Assembly: GCF_019800885.1 (NCBI RefSeq)
Contig: NZ_JAHVKE010000002.1
Span: 434,001 to 498,000 of the forward strand
Direction of reading: 5' to 3'
Origin: Maritalea mobilis
GTDB lineage: Bacteria; Pseudomonadota; Alphaproteobacteria; Rhodobacterales; Rhodobacteraceae
Length of the DNA: 64,000 nt
The translations under genes and the position numbers were made by a program. The notes below the pieces were generated by a model. That model was given only the letters and a program-made list of their open reading frames with translations. It was not told the DNA's origin and did not search any database. Position 1 is the stretch's first letter, and the number at the start of each line of letters is the position of its first letter. This document shows, in pieces, positions 52,158 to 62,187 of this stretch.

Positions 52158-52756
52158 ATGCGCCCTTTCGCACGGTCCGGATAGGTCCGGTCGTAGGTTT
52201 CGGCATCAAAGCCTGCGTCCATCTCGCGGTTCATCTGGCCGGCGGTGGGAACACGCGCGCTTTCGTCCCCCCGCACCCACAAGCCCGAGCGCATCAGGGC
52301 CTTGGCGCATTGGTAATAGACCTCCCCGATCTCGACGATGATCACGCTTCGGGGATGCTTGCCGCGCTGTTCGAAACGTTCGGTCATCTCGGGGTCGGCG
52401 GTCAGCCGGGCGGTGCCATTCACCCGGACGACATTGTTCGACCCGGGCACCATGAACATGAGGCTGACGCGCCCATCGCGCACGATGTTGCGCAGGCTGT
52501 CGATCCGGTTGTTTCCGCGCCAGTCGGGCAGGGCGAGGGTGCGGGCATCCAACACGCGCACCACCGGGCCGTCATCGCCTCGGGGGCTGCCATCGGTGCC
52601 CTCCGGTCCAACGGTTGTCAGGATGCAAAACCGCGCGGCCTCGACCCATGTGCGATAGAGCGGCGTCAGGTGGTCGGCGACCTTGGTCAGTGCGGCGGGT
52701 ACGATCTCGGCATCGTAGACGGTTTCGAGATCTCGAAGCGTCTCAATGAATTTCAT
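52151..52756 (-). CDS. Pyridoxamine 5'-phosphate oxidase family protein
   Basis: A 201-residue protein of the PPOX/FMN-binding split-barrel family, subgroup MSMEG_1061/TIGR04025-like. Seen features: FCILTTVGPEGTDGSPRGDDGPVVRVLD, LALPDWRGNNRIDSLRNI, VSLMFMVPGSNNVVRVNGTARL. Members bind FMN or F420 and reduce small molecules; substrate unknown. It overlaps plsC by four bases, suggesting one transcript from ftsE onwards. Confidence 0.87.
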   Translation of the reverse strand: MKFIETLRDLETVYDAEIVPAALTKVADHLTPLYRTWVEAARFCILTTVGPEGTDGSPRGDDGPVVRVLDARTLALPDWRGNNRIDSLRNIVRDGRVSLMFMVPGSNNVVRVNGTARLTADPEMTERFEQRGKHPRSVIIVEIGEVYYQCAKALMRSGLWVRGDESARVPTAGQMNREMDAGFDAETYDRTYPDRAKGRMW

Positions 52757-53481
52757 TCTGACCTCTTCCGGAATCCGGCCTCCGCCATCAGCGCGTCCGA
52801 GGCCGTTTCGACCTCGTGCGTCAAGCGGGCCATGAAGTCATTGGTCGGCAGGCCCGGCTCGATCCGTGGAAGGAACTCCACCACCGCCAGTCCCGGTTTG
52901 CGCAGGATGCCGTGGCGGGGCCAGAAGACGCCTACGTTGGTGGCGACCGGCACGCAGGGCTGCCCCAACTCGCGGTAGAGGACCCCGCTGCCGATCTTGT
53001 AAGGAACATCCACGCCGGGGGCGACGCGGGTGCCTTGGGGATAGATGATCAACTGCCCCGGTTCCTGCCTGCCGGATTGAACGCCCGCCATCATCTGCTG
53101 GATGGCCTGTGCCCGCTTGCCCCGGTTGACCGGAACACAGCCGATCCGCAGGGCGTATTGCCCAAGGATCGGAGCATACATCAATTCGCGCTTCATGATG
53201 AACTTGCCGCGCGGAATGGCGTTGTAGATCAGGATGATGTCAAGGAACGACTGGTGCTTGGCGGCGATCAGAACCTCGTCTGTCGGTGGTGTGCCTCGCA
53301 CCTCCGATCGCAGATTCACCATCCATCGCGCCGTCCAGATCACCCATTTGCAATAAGCGTGGCAGGCAGCGTGCGCACCGGCGCGGCTGACCATCGCCCA
53401 AGGCAGGTAGATGATCGCGATGATGGGCATGGCGCCGTACATCTGGATGATGAAAATCAGGGATCGAAGCCACTGGATCAT
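52753..53481 (-). CDS. plsC: 1-acyl-sn-glycerol-3-phosphate acyltransferase
   Basis: A 242-residue membrane acyltransferase making phosphatidic acid. N-terminal membrane helices (about 5-35), the catalytic HX4D in KHQSFLDIIL, and the acceptor-binding motif, here YPQGTR rather than the usual FPEGTR. The ATG at 53481 overlaps the ftsX stop by four bases. Upstream in-frame residues in the longer frame are ftsX sequence in another frame. Confidence 0.92.
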   Translation of the reverse strand: MIQWLRSLIFIIQMYGAMPIIAIIYLPWAMVSRAGAHAACHAYCKWVIWTARWMVNLRSEVRGTPPTDEVLIAAKHQSFLDIILIYNAIPRGKFIMKRELMYAPILGQYALRIGCVPVNRGKRAQAIQQMMAGVQSGRQEPGQLIIYPQGTRVAPGVDVPYKIGSGVLYRELGQPCVPVATNVGVFWPRHGILRKPGLAVVEFLPRIEPGLPTNDFMARLTHEVETASDALMAEAGFRKRSE

Positions 53482-54380
53482 TGCAGGCCTCTCAAGGTGC
53501 GCAAGGCCGCGACGCGTGTCGCGATAAAGGCGGTGATGGCCGCAAGGACCGGAATGACCAAGGGCCACAGCCATTGCGACCCCGCGAAACCGAGGCCGGT
53601 CAGGAAGCTGTCGCTGTCGCCTGCGCCCGGTAGCAGCAAAACGGCGACCATGCCGAGCGCTGTTCCCGCCGACGCCCCCGTCAGCGCGCGCAAGGTGAAG
53701 CGACGCACGAAGGCGCGCGCGATGTAGGAATCGCGCGCGCCCACCAGCCGGGTCACGCGAATGACCTGCTCGTTCGCGGCGAGGGCCGATTGCGCGGCCA
53801 GCGTGACCATGGCCCCCGTCGCGCCGAGGATCAGCACCAGAGAAACCCAGCCGAGCAGCCGCAGGCGTCCGGCGGCTTCGACCAGCGGGCGGCGCCAGCG
53901 CGTGTGATCGTCCAGCACGGCGCCCGGCGCCTCGGCGGCCAGACGTTGGCGCAGCCCGTCGCCGTCATAGCCTTCGGCGGTTTCGCTGACCTCGATCAAG
54001 CGCGGGATCGGCAGATCGTCCACTGGAAGTTCGGGGCCAAACCATGGCTCCAGCAGGGCCTGTTGTTCCTCGTCTGTCAGGGCGCGGGCCGACTCGACCC
54101 CGGGGGTCTGTTCCAGCACCGTGAGGACCGCCCAGGTCTGTGCTTCCAATTCGGCTGCGGGGGCCGAGATCCGAATGGTCGAGCTGCGCGCCAAGGCGTC
54201 CGACCAGCGGTCGGCCAAACGGCCCGACGCCATGGACAGCGCCATCGCGAAGACGGCGAGAAAGGCCATCGCCGCCGAGGTGGCGAGCGACAGGCGCGCG
54301 GCCTGACCCGTGCGCGGCACCACCCGGTCGGCCTGCGCGTCGCCCTCGAGAAGGGCCAGGATATCGCCGAGCGCGGTCAC
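53478..54380 (-). CDS. ftsX: Cell division protein FtsX
   Basis: A 300-residue membrane partner of FtsE, controlling peptidoglycan hydrolases at the septum. A cytoplasmic N-terminus, TM1 near 32-55, a large periplasmic loop (about 56-170) and three C-terminal spans give the FtsX topology. The GTG start overlaps ftsE by four bases. Confidence 0.9.
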   Translation of the reverse strand: MTALGDILALLEGDAQADRVVPRTGQAARLSLATSAAMAFLAVFAMALSMASGRLADRWSDALARSSTIRISAPAAELEAQTWAVLTVLEQTPGVESARALTDEEQQALLEPWFGPELPVDDLPIPRLIEVSETAEGYDGDGLRQRLAAEAPGAVLDDHTRWRRPLVEAAGRLRLLGWVSLVLILGATGAMVTLAAQSALAANEQVIRVTRLVGARDSYIARAFVRRFTLRALTGASAGTALGMVAVLLLPGAGDSDSFLTGLGFAGSQWLWPLVIPVLAAITAFIATRVAALRTLRGLQ

Positions 54381-55054
54381 AGATCCGCCCCCGCGACCGT
54401 CACATGCCCACCCTGAATGCGCAGCACGCGCGCCTGGACCTGGCTTTTGGCGGCCCGGATCAAGGCGAGGTCATGGGTCGCGATCACCACCGTCTTGCCC
54501 ATGCGGTTCAGTTCCACCAGCAGCTGCAACAGCCGCAGCGACATGTCCCAGTCCACGTTGCCCGTAGGCTCATCCGCCAAGATGACATCCGGGTCCATGA
54601 TGATCGCCCGGGCCAGCGCCGCGCGCTGCCTCTCGCCCCCCGACAATTCCGGGGGCAGGGCATGTGCGCGCGATTTCAGACCGACCCAGCTGACCAGTTC
54701 GGACAGGTTGGCGGCCTGATCCGGCGTCGCGCGGCCCGATACGGTCAAGGGCAGCGCGATGTTCTCGGAGGTCGGCAGATGGTCGAGAAACTGGCAATCC
54801 TGATGCACAACGCCGATCCGTCGGCGCAAGTCGGCCACCCCGTCGCGGTCCAGCGCGGCGGCGTCCACGCCGAGGAGTTGGATACGCCCCGCCGTTGGCA
54901 GCAATTCGGCATAGCACAGCTTGAGAAAGGTGGTCTTTCCCGCCCCGGATGGGCCGGTCAGGAAATGAAACGATCCGGGCTGGAGTTGCAGCGACAGGTC
55001 GGCCAGCAAGGGCTCGGTCCCGTAGCCATAGGCGGCCTCCTCCATCACGATCAC
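54377..55054 (-). CDS. ftsE: Cell division ATP-binding protein FtsE
   Basis: A 225-residue ABC ATPase. Walker A GPSGAGKTTF near 38, signature LSGGERQRAALARAI, and DEPTGNVD. The GTG at 55054 follows GAGGG at good spacing; an inner ATG would lose three residues. First gene of ftsE-ftsX-plsC-PPOX-small membrane gene. A divergent zinc-ribbon gene lies 222 bases away. Confidence 0.94.
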   Translation of the reverse strand: MIVMEEAAYGYGTEPLLADLSLQLQPGSFHFLTGPSGAGKTTFLKLCYAELLPTAGRIQLLGVDAAALDRDGVADLRRRIGVVHQDCQFLDHLPTSENIALPLTVSGRATPDQAANLSELVSWVGLKSRAHALPPELSGGERQRAALARAIIMDPDVILADEPTGNVDWDMSLRLLQLLVELNRMGKTVVIATHDLALIRAAKSQVQARVLRIQGGHVTVAGADL

Positions 55055-55276
55055 GTCTGAACCCTCGCACCTGTTCTTGGTGTTGTCTTGCAACGGATGC
55101 GCCCCTGTTGCAATCGGCGGCTGGGTCGCAAGTCTGCGCGGCGAAGCTGCAACGCGAAAAATCCACGGGAAAAGCGATGCTTGGAAAGCTTGGGGGGCGT
55201 TGCTACAAGTTATCAACAGCGCGGGTTGCAGGGCGCGTGCCGATGCCCCGAAACCCCGACGGAGGACCTGGGTCTC

Positions 55277-56107
55277 ATGCGGTTGACGTGCCCGAATTGC
55301 GGCGCCCGATACGAGGTGGATGACAGCCTGATCCCGGCCGAGGGTCGGGATGTGCAGTGCTCCAATTGCGCGACCACCTGGTTCCAACCCGGTCGCAGAC
55401 CCGCCGTCGAGCCCATGCCTGAGCCGGAGCCCGAGGCGCCCCGGCCACCCCAAGACATCCCCGAACAGGCCGATGCGTCCGAAGCGCCCGCAGACGAGAC
55501 AGCGGCCCCGGACCCCGAGACAGGTGAAGAGACGCCCGCCGTGCGGGAGCGTCGGTCGATCGATCCCGCCGTGCGCGATATCCTGCGGCAGGAAGCCGAT
55601 CGTGAGGCGCGGTTGCGCCGGGGCGAGCCGGACCCGGTAGAGACCCAATCGGAAATGCCGCTCGATCAACCCGAGGATGCAGCGCGCGCGCGCCGGCCGG
55701 GTCACGACGCGGACCTCGAAAATGCGCAGGAGGCCTTCGAAACCCCAGCATCGGGCCGGGACAGCCAAACCGACGGGGCGCGCCGCGATCTCCTCCCGGA
55801 TATCGAGGAGATCAATTCCACCCTTCGCGCCACCGGGGACAGGGCCGCCACCGAGGAGGATGCAAGCGACATTGAGACGGTCGATGCCTCGTTCCGCCGT
55901 CGCCAGGGCGTTCGGATCGGGTTTGGCCTGACGGTGATGGTCGCCGCCATGCTGGCATGGCTTTACGTCAATCACGAGCGTGCGATCGGCTGGCTTCCCG
56001 CTGCCGAACCGGTGATCGAGCGGTATGTCGGCTTGATCGACACGGCCCGCTTCACCCTGGATCAGACCGCGCGCGATCTGGTCGGGACCGACGAGACCGC
56101 CGAGTAA
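55277..56107 (+). CDS. MJ0042-type zinc-ribbon membrane protein
   Basis: A 276-residue protein. The N-terminal 36 residues are an MJ0042 zinc ribbon (CPNCGARYEVDD...VQCSNC). A long acidic, Pro/Glu-rich disordered linker follows (about 40-205), then one span at about 213-233 and a 40-residue exported tail. This layout is frequent in alphaproteobacteria; function unknown. GACGGAGGACC precedes the ATG. It converges on the DUF4175 gene. Confidence 0.85.
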   Translation: MRLTCPNCGARYEVDDSLIPAEGRDVQCSNCATTWFQPGRRPAVEPMPEPEPEAPRPPQDIPEQADASEAPADETAAPDPETGEETPAVRERRSIDPAVRDILRQEADREARLRRGEPDPVETQSEMPLDQPEDAARARRPGHDADLENAQEAFETPASGRDSQTDGARRDLLPDIEEINSTLRATGDRAATEEDASDIETVDASFRRRQGVRIGFGLTVMVAAMLAWLYVNHERAIGWLPAAEPVIERYVGLIDTARFTLDQTARDLVGTDETAE

Positions 56108-56115
56108 GCCAAGCC

Positions 56116-58746
56116 TTAGAACTGGTCGAGAAGTCGGCGCAGGTAGTCGAGTTCGATCTGGGGACGTTCCTGTTCCGAGGACCGACGACGCAACTCGTCC
56201 AGCAACTCGCGTGACCGCCGGTAAAGCTCCTCGCGCGTTTCCATGTCCTCGTCCGATCCCATCGAGCCCGAGTTTCCGGCCTGACGCCCCAACGGGTCTT
56301 GCAGCGGGCGGTCGGGCGCCATGGATCCTTCGGCTTGCCCCTGGCCCGCCTCACGCCCTTCGTCCTGCGCCAAGGCGCGGCCCAGTTCCGTCATTCCTTC
56401 GCGCAGGCCTTCCATCGCCTCGGATTGCAGGTCGAGCGCCCCGGCGATGTCGCCGTTTTCCAGGGCTTCGGCGGCTTCGTCCATCGCGCGGCCCGCCTCG
56501 TCCAACTGGCGCAGCGCCTCGTCGCCAGCTTCGCTGCCGGTGCCGGGCAGGCGACGGGCCTGTTCCTCCAATTGCCGGCGCAGCGCCTCTTGCCGTTCGG
56601 CCAAGGTCATGCCGTCATTCTCGCCGCCCTGGCCCGCGCCTTGCTGATCACCGGGCATCTGCCCGTCCTGTTGCTGGCCCGGTTGCTGGCCTGGCTGCCC
56701 CGGCTGTTGGCCGGGTTGCTGACCTTGTTGCCCGGGCTGTTGCTGACCGGGCTGCTGGCCCTGCTGGCCGGGTTGTTGCCCCGGTTGCGGTTGGCCTTGG
56801 GGCTGGCCGCCGAACTGCTCCTGCAATTCGCTGAAACTGTCGTCCGAGAGTTCCTGCTGTTCGCGCAGCGTGTCCTGAAGCCCCTCCATCGCCTGCTGGC
56901 CGGGAGTTTGCGGCCCGTCCCCGCCCTCGCCTTGCGTGATTTCCATGTTTTCCAGCATCTGCTGGAGCGCATTGAGCATTTCCTGCGCCTCGGCGGTGCG
57001 GCCTTCCTGCATCAGCTCTTCGATCCGGCGCAGCATTTCGTCGAGGTCCGCCATGGACATTTCCATGCGCTCGCCTTGGTCGGGCTGGTCAGTGCCGTCA
57101 CTCGGTTCGGCATTCTCGGCCAGTTGCTGCATGTAGTCGTTCATGGCCTCGCGCAGTTCCTGCATCAGCTGCGCGATTTCCTCGTCGCTGGCGCCCTGTC
57201 GCATGGCCTCGGACAGACGCTCCTGCGCGCGCCGAAGTCGTTCCAAAGCATCGTCCAGATCGCCGTCTTCCAGCTCAAGCGCGGCGTTCCAGAGGATGTC
57301 CGCCACTTGGTCGCGGGTCTCGGCGCTGATCGAGTCGATGCCCGATTCCAGCCGACGGATTGCGGTGCGCAGTTGCAGGTAAACGCCCTCGTCGAGGTCG
57401 TCCTCGGGGTGGAAGGTGATGGCGCGCAACAGATCCGCTGCGCGTTCTGCATTTTCGCGGTTCCAAAGGATATCGCGGCGCATCTCGATGATCGCGTTTG
57501 CCAGCGGGTCGAAAAAGCGGCGGCCGGGCAGGCGCGGCACGTTATAGCTGACCGTCCCGATCTGGCCCGCATCATCGGTGACGGTCAGAGTCAGGCTGAC
57601 GGGCAGGTTGGCGAAGGGATGCTCGGACAGGTCTTCGACCATCACCTCTGTAAAGTCCTCGCGCCCGCCGCGAAACGGCATCGGCAGGTCAAGCACCAGC
57701 GGCTCGCGCGGTTCGGGATCGATGCGCAAACCATAGCGGCGGTCGGCTGCCTCGGCGTCCAGGCGCAGGGTGGCGGTGCCCGAAACGACCCCGTAATCAT
57801 CGGACGCGGTGTAGCTCAACTGCATCTGGCCCGGGGGACCCGGTTCCACCTCGCCCTCCAACGCGACTGACGGAGGGGCATCGGCCAGCATCGAAATATC
57901 CCAACTGCGCGCGCCCGAGGGGCCGTAGATCGACAGGCTGCCCGAGCGGGCCAGCGTCACATTGCGCGACAGGGAGGGCTGATCGCCGGCCGGGGGCAGG
58001 TCGCCAATATTTGTCTCAACCGTGATCTCGCCGGGGTCGCCATAGAAACGCAGGCTGATGCGCGACCCGGCGGGCGCCTCGAACCTCGCGGCGGTGATAT
58101 CGGCGAGGTAAAGGGAAGGCAGCCCGGTGTAGATCGGCGGCTCCACCCAGCCCTCCCAGGACGGCCCGCTGGCAGAGGCTGCGCCAGGTCCAAGCACAAC
58201 CGCTTCGCCGAGCTCGGACACGCGCCCGAGCGTGCCGAACAGCAGGGCCATCGCAAGCGCCGTCGCCGCCATGTAACGCAGGGCATAGGGGTCGCGGTCA
58301 GACAGGCGCAGATCGGGTTGCGGGGCGTGGGCGTGGCTGGCGCGTTCGGCCATGCGCGCCACATGCGCGGCCCAGACCGATTGGCTGGCCGGGTCGTTCG
58401 CGCCCACGGCGGGGTGGTCCATCAGCGCCGTGATCGGCCGCCCCGGCATGGTCGCGTCCAGCCGCTCCAGCGCTTCGCTGCGGCTCGGCATGCGGAACCG
58501 GCGCAGGCCATGGAGGACCGCCCAGATGAGGCCGACAGCCAAGAGGCCGATCACGGCCCAAAGCTGCATCTGTGTCAGGGCCGTGGCGAGGCCGAAGGCA
58601 AAGCCTGCGACGGTCAGAAACAGGAGTGACCAGAGCGGCCAGAAGGCCCGCGTCGCACGTTCGGCCACCATCCCCAGTCGCGTCAGGCGAAGGGGCCAGA
58701 TCAGGCGCTGCAGGGCTGCCTCTCTCGGGGTGGTGTCTTCGGTCAC
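56116..58746 (-). CDS. DUF4175 (TIGR02302-type) membrane protein
   Basis: An 876-residue protein. Two N-terminal spans and a third near 150-175 anchor a long region with beta-sandwich stretches (about 190-450) and helical, Glu/Gln-rich coils. Near residues 670-735 the chain is a Gly-Gln-Pro repeat tract encoded at 56656-56812. It matches the family TIGR02302, found beside lysA in many Rhodobacterales; function unknown. The GTG at 58746 with AAGGGA upstream avoids an overlap with lysA that a longer start would create. Confidence 0.88.
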   Translation of the reverse strand: MTEDTTPREAALQRLIWPLRLTRLGMVAERATRAFWPLWSLLFLTVAGFAFGLATALTQMQLWAVIGLLAVGLIWAVLHGLRRFRMPSRSEALERLDATMPGRPITALMDHPAVGANDPASQSVWAAHVARMAERASHAHAPQPDLRLSDRDPYALRYMAATALAMALLFGTLGRVSELGEAVVLGPGAASASGPSWEGWVEPPIYTGLPSLYLADITAARFEAPAGSRISLRFYGDPGEITVETNIGDLPPAGDQPSLSRNVTLARSGSLSIYGPSGARSWDISMLADAPPSVALEGEVEPGPPGQMQLSYTASDDYGVVSGTATLRLDAEAADRRYGLRIDPEPREPLVLDLPMPFRGGREDFTEVMVEDLSEHPFANLPVSLTLTVTDDAGQIGTVSYNVPRLPGRRFFDPLANAIIEMRRDILWNRENAERAADLLRAITFHPEDDLDEGVYLQLRTAIRRLESGIDSISAETRDQVADILWNAALELEDGDLDDALERLRRAQERLSEAMRQGASDEEIAQLMQELREAMNDYMQQLAENAEPSDGTDQPDQGERMEMSMADLDEMLRRIEELMQEGRTAEAQEMLNALQQMLENMEITQGEGGDGPQTPGQQAMEGLQDTLREQQELSDDSFSELQEQFGGQPQGQPQPGQQPGQQGQQPGQQQPGQQGQQPGQQPGQPGQQPGQQQDGQMPGDQQGAGQGGENDGMTLAERQEALRRQLEEQARRLPGTGSEAGDEALRQLDEAGRAMDEAAEALENGDIAGALDLQSEAMEGLREGMTELGRALAQDEGREAGQGQAEGSMAPDRPLQDPLGRQAGNSGSMGSDEDMETREELYRRSRELLDELRRRSSEQERPQIELDYLRRLLDQF
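56656..56812. repeat. Imperfect coding tandem repeat (Gly-Gln-Gln-Pro)
   Basis: Short imperfect direct repeats encoding PGQQ/GQQP units inside the DUF4175 gene. The unit count could vary by slippage. Confidence 0.75.
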
Positions 58747-58786
58747 GAATTCCCTTTCGGGGCGGGATCGCCCCGTCTGCCGGGCC

Positions 58787-60052
58787 TCATAGCCACTCGG
58801 GAACAGTATCGCGTTTGATGATCTCGTCAAATGTCGGACGCGCCCGGATGACAGCGAAGTGATCATCCTTCACCAGGACCTCGGGGATCAGGGGGCGCGT
58901 GTTGTATTCCGAGGACATGACCGCTCCGTAGGCCCCGGCCGAGCGGAAGGCCACCAGATCGCCCTCGGCCATGGGGGGCAGGTGGCGTTGCTTGGCGAAG
59001 GTGTCACCGCTCTCGCAGACCGGGCCGACCACGTCGAAGGGGCGCTGTTCCACGCCTGCCGCAGGCTCTTCGACCGGCACGATATCGTGCCAAGCGCCAT
59101 ACATGGCAGGGCGGATCAGGTCGTTCATCGCAGCGTCGAGGATGAGGAAATCGCGCCCCTCCCCTTCCTTGACGTAGATCACGCCCGCCACCAGCAGGCC
59201 CGCGTTGCCCGAGATCAGGCGCCCCGGCTCGATCTCGACCTCGACGCCGAGGTCGCCGACGGTGCGCTTGATGACGTCGCCGTATTCGATGGGCAGGGGC
59301 GGCGCGCTGTTCGACCGCTCGTAGGGGATGCCGAGGCCGCCACCAAGGTCCAGGCGCCGGATGTCATGGCCATCGGCGCGCAGGGTCCGGGTCAACTCGG
59401 CCACTTTTTCATATGCGATCTCGAAGGGTTCGAGGTCGGTCAACTGGCTGCCGATATGGACGTCGATGCCGATCACCTCCAGCCCGGGCAGGGCGGCCGC
59501 CTCGGCATAGACCTCTCGGGCGCGGGCGATGGGGATGCCGAACTTGTTCTCGGATTTGCCGGTGGCGATCTTTTCATGCGTGCGGGCATCCACGTCCGGG
59601 TTCACCCGGATCGTGACGGGCGCGACCTTGCCCATCTCGACCGCGACGCGGGACAGGCGGCGCATTTCGGGCTCGCTTTCGAGGTTGAACTGCCGGATGC
59701 CGCCGTCCAGCGCCAACCGCATTTCGTCCTCGGTCTTGCCGACGCCGGAGAAAACGATCCGCTCACCCGGCACGCCGGCCGCTTTCGCGCGCAGGTATTC
59801 CCCGCCCGAGACAACATCCATCCCGGCCCCAAGGCTGGCGAGGTGTGTCAGCACCGCCTGGTTGCCATTGGATTTCACGGCGAAGCACACGAGATGATCC
59901 AGACCATCCAGCGCTTCTTCGAACAGGCGGTAATGGCGGGTCAGGGTTGCGCAGGAATAGACGTAGAACGGCGTGCCGACCGTCGCCGCGATCTCGCGGA
60001 TCGGCACATCCTCGGCATGCAATGTGCCGTCGCGATAAAGAAAGTGATCCAT
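58787..60052 (-). CDS. lysA: Diaminopimelate decarboxylase
   Basis: A 421-residue PLP enzyme catalysing the last step of lysine synthesis. PLP Lys60 in CFAVKSN, the DVHIGSQL block, LDLGGGLGIPY, EPGR and the C-terminal GPVCESGD with YNTR identify it. Length is normal. It precedes DUF4175 by 40 bases on the same strand and diverges from the quinone reductase gene. Confidence 0.97.
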   Translation of the reverse strand: MDHFLYRDGTLHAEDVPIREIAATVGTPFYVYSCATLTRHYRLFEEALDGLDHLVCFAVKSNGNQAVLTHLASLGAGMDVVSGGEYLRAKAAGVPGERIVFSGVGKTEDEMRLALDGGIRQFNLESEPEMRRLSRVAVEMGKVAPVTIRVNPDVDARTHEKIATGKSENKFGIPIARAREVYAEAAALPGLEVIGIDVHIGSQLTDLEPFEIAYEKVAELTRTLRADGHDIRRLDLGGGLGIPYERSNSAPPLPIEYGDVIKRTVGDLGVEVEIEPGRLISGNAGLLVAGVIYVKEGEGRDFLILDAAMNDLIRPAMYGAWHDIVPVEEPAAGVEQRPFDVVGPVCESGDTFAKQRHLPPMAEGDLVAFRSAGAYGAVMSSEYNTRPLIPEVLVKDDHFAVIRARPTFDEIIKRDTVPEWL

Positions 60053-60190
60053 GGGTCCGACCTTTTGGCGCCTGGGCGCAACCTGTCCGCGCGAGGCCGC
60101 ATACCATCCTGCGCAGCACAATCAAATAGGCTGGACGGCGCCCGCGTCCCGGCTAACCTTGGCGCAACACCAGCAGAGGGGAAGACCATT

Positions 60191-61162
60191 GTGAAAACCG
60201 CGATCATCGAGGCCCATGGCGGCCCGGAAAAATTCAAGATCGTCGATCTCGAGGTCGGGGACCCCGGCCCGGGCGAAATTCGCATCCGCCACAAGGCGGT
60301 GGGCCTGAACTTCATCGATTGCTACCAGCGCTCTGGCCTTTATCCCATGGAACTGCCCCATGCGTTGGGGATGGAGGCCTCGGGCGTGATCGAAGCGGTG
60401 GGCGAGGGCGTGACGCATCTCAAGGTCGGCGATCGCGCCGCCTATGCGGCCCAACCCCCGGGGGCCTACACCGCCGAACGCGTGATGCCTGCGGCCCAGG
60501 TCTGCCCGTTGCCGGATGCCATCAGTTTCGAAGAAGGCGCGGCGATGATGCTGAAGGGGCTGACAGTTCAATACCTGTTCCGGCGCACGACCCCGATCGC
60601 GGCGGGCGACACCGTGCTGTTTCACGCCGCTGCCGGGGGCGTGGGGCTGATTGCCTGCCAATGGGCCAAGTCGGACGGCATCCGCCTGATCGGGACCGCA
60701 GGCACCGATGCCAAGTGCCAGTTGGCGCTCGACCATGGGGCCGATGCCTGCATCAATTACCGCGACGAGGATTGGGTCGCCCGGGTCAAGGAACTGACCG
60801 ATGGCAAGGGCGTGGACGTCGTGATGGATGCCGTGGGCGCCGACACGTTCGAGGGGTCCCTCGACAGCTTGCGCCCCTTGGGCTTCATGATTTCCTTCGG
60901 CAATGCGTCCGGTCCGGTGCCGCCCTTTGCCGTTGCCACGCTGGGGGCCAAGGGATCCCTCAAGATCACGCGGCCGACGCTGTTTACCCATATCGCCGAT
61001 CACGAGACCTGCCAGCAGATGGCGCGCGACCTGTTCGAAAAGGTCGAGGCGGGTGATGTGCAGATCCGCATCGACCAGCGTTTCCCGCTGGAGGACGTGG
61101 CCGAGGCGCATCGCGCGCTCGAGGCGCGCAAGACCACCGGGTCGACAATCCTGACCCTGTGA
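60191..61162 (+). CDS. Quinone oxidoreductase (zeta-crystallin type)
   Basis: A 323-residue zinc-free medium-chain dehydrogenase/reductase. [30 protein letters not shown] and the NADPH fold [16 protein letters not shown] are typical of QOR. The enzyme reduces quinones with NADPH. The GTG at 60191 follows GGGGAAG. Its stop overlaps the next GTG by four bases. Confidence 0.93.
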   Translation: MKTAIIEAHGGPEKFKIVDLEVGDPGPGEIRIRHKAVGLNFIDCYQRSGLYPMELPHALGMEASGVIEAVGEGVTHLKVGDRAAYAAQPPGAYTAERVMPAAQVCPLPDAISFEEGAAMMLKGLTVQYLFRRTTPIAAGDTVLFHAAAGGVGLIACQWAKSDGIRLIGTAGTDAKCQLALDHGADACINYRDEDWVARVKELTDGKGVDVVMDAVGADTFEGSLDSLRPLGFMISFGNASGPVPPFAVATLGAKGSLKITRPTLFTHIADHETCQQMARDLFEKVEAGDVQIRIDQRFPLEDVAEAHRALEARKTTGSTILTL

Positions 61163-62187
61163 GGACGACCCGCGTCATTCACACTGTCTCGGCCCATGCG
61201 GCGGGCGAGGTCGGCGACGTCATCACCGGCGGCGTCGCCCCGCCGCCGGGCGATACGCTTTGGGAGCAGCGCCGCTGGATCGCCGAGGACGGCACCCTGC
61301 GGGCGTTGATGCTGAACGAGCCGCGCGGTGGCGTCTTTCGCCACGTGAACCTTCTGGTGCCGCCGAAGGACCCGCGCGCGGATGCGGGGTTCATCATCAT
61401 GGAGCCCGCCGATACGCCTCCGATGTCGGGGTCCAACTCCATCTGCGTGGCGACTGTCCTTTTGGAAACCGGGATCGTCGCGATGCAGGAGCCGGTGACG
61501 GACCTGACGCTGGAGGCCCCCGGCGGGCTGGTTCATGTCCGCGCCACCTGTGAGAATGGCAAGGTCACCCGTGTGGCGGTCGAGAACCTGCCAAGTTTCG
61601 CGGTGGAACTGGACGCGCGCATCGATGTGCCGGGGGTAGGGCCGCTACGCGTCGACACGGCCTTCGGGGGTGACAGTTTCGTCATCGTCAATGCCGCCGA
61701 TATCGGGCTGGATCTTGTCCCCGGAAACGCCCGCGCGCTTGCCGAATTGGGTGTGCGGATCACGACTGCCGCCGACGCGGCGTTTCGGTTTGACCACCCC
61801 GACAGGCCCGATTGGGGGCATCATTCCTTCTGCCTGTTCGCTGGAGACCTGGAAAAAGCCCCAGACGGGCTGCGCGCCCGGTCGGTCGTGGCCATCCGCC
61901 CCGGCAAGATTGACCGCTCGCCGACTGGCACGGCGGTCTCGGCGCGCATGGCGGTTCTTCACGCCAAGGGGCAGATGGGCGTCGGCGATCGTCTGACCGG
62001 CGTTTCGATCCTCGACACCGAATTCGAGGGGCGGATCCTCGGTGAAACGCATGTTGGCATGCGCTCGGCCATCCGGCCCGAGATCTCCGGACAGGCCTGG
62101 ATCACCGGCACGCATCAGCACATGCTTGACCCGTCCGACCCGTTCCCGCTGGGGTATCGCCTCTCCGACACCTGGCCGGGGGCTTAG
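61159..62187 (+). CDS. Proline racemase family protein lacking both catalytic Cys
   Basis: A 342-residue member of the proline racemase/hydroxyproline epimerase/trans-3-hydroxyproline dehydratase family. In characterised enzymes two acid-base residues, usually two Cys, sit in MCGH and SPCGT motifs. Here these positions are S90 (MSGSNSIC) and T256 ([10 protein letters not shown]). Trans-3-hydroxyproline dehydratases keep one Cys; this has neither, so the reaction cannot be assigned. Coupled to the quinone reductase by a GTGA overlap. Confidence 0.85.
   Translation: MRTTRVIHTVSAHAAGEVGDVITGGVAPPPGDTLWEQRRWIAEDGTLRALMLNEPRGGVFRHVNLLVPPKDPRADAGFIIMEPADTPPMSGSNSICVATVLLETGIVAMQEPVTDLTLEAPGGLVHVRATCENGKVTRVAVENLPSFAVELDARIDVPGVGPLRVDTAFGGDSFVIVNAADIGLDLVPGNARALAELGVRITTAADAAFRFDHPDRPDWGHHSFCLFAGDLEKAPDGLRARSVVAIRPGKIDRSPTGTAVSARMAVLHAKGQMGVGDRLTGVSILDTEFEGRILGETHVGMRSAIRPEISGQAWITGTHQHMLDPSDPFPLGYRLSDTWPGA

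Noticed and set aside
55210-55218. TTATCAACA, a DnaA-box-like nonamer
   Set aside because: A single copy with one mismatch and no cluster or origin-type genes.
58859-60190. A long plus-strand frame leading into the quinone reductase
   Set aside because: It is antisense to lysA and joins the reductase only by chance; the GTG at 60191 has a good ribosome site and the family N-terminus.
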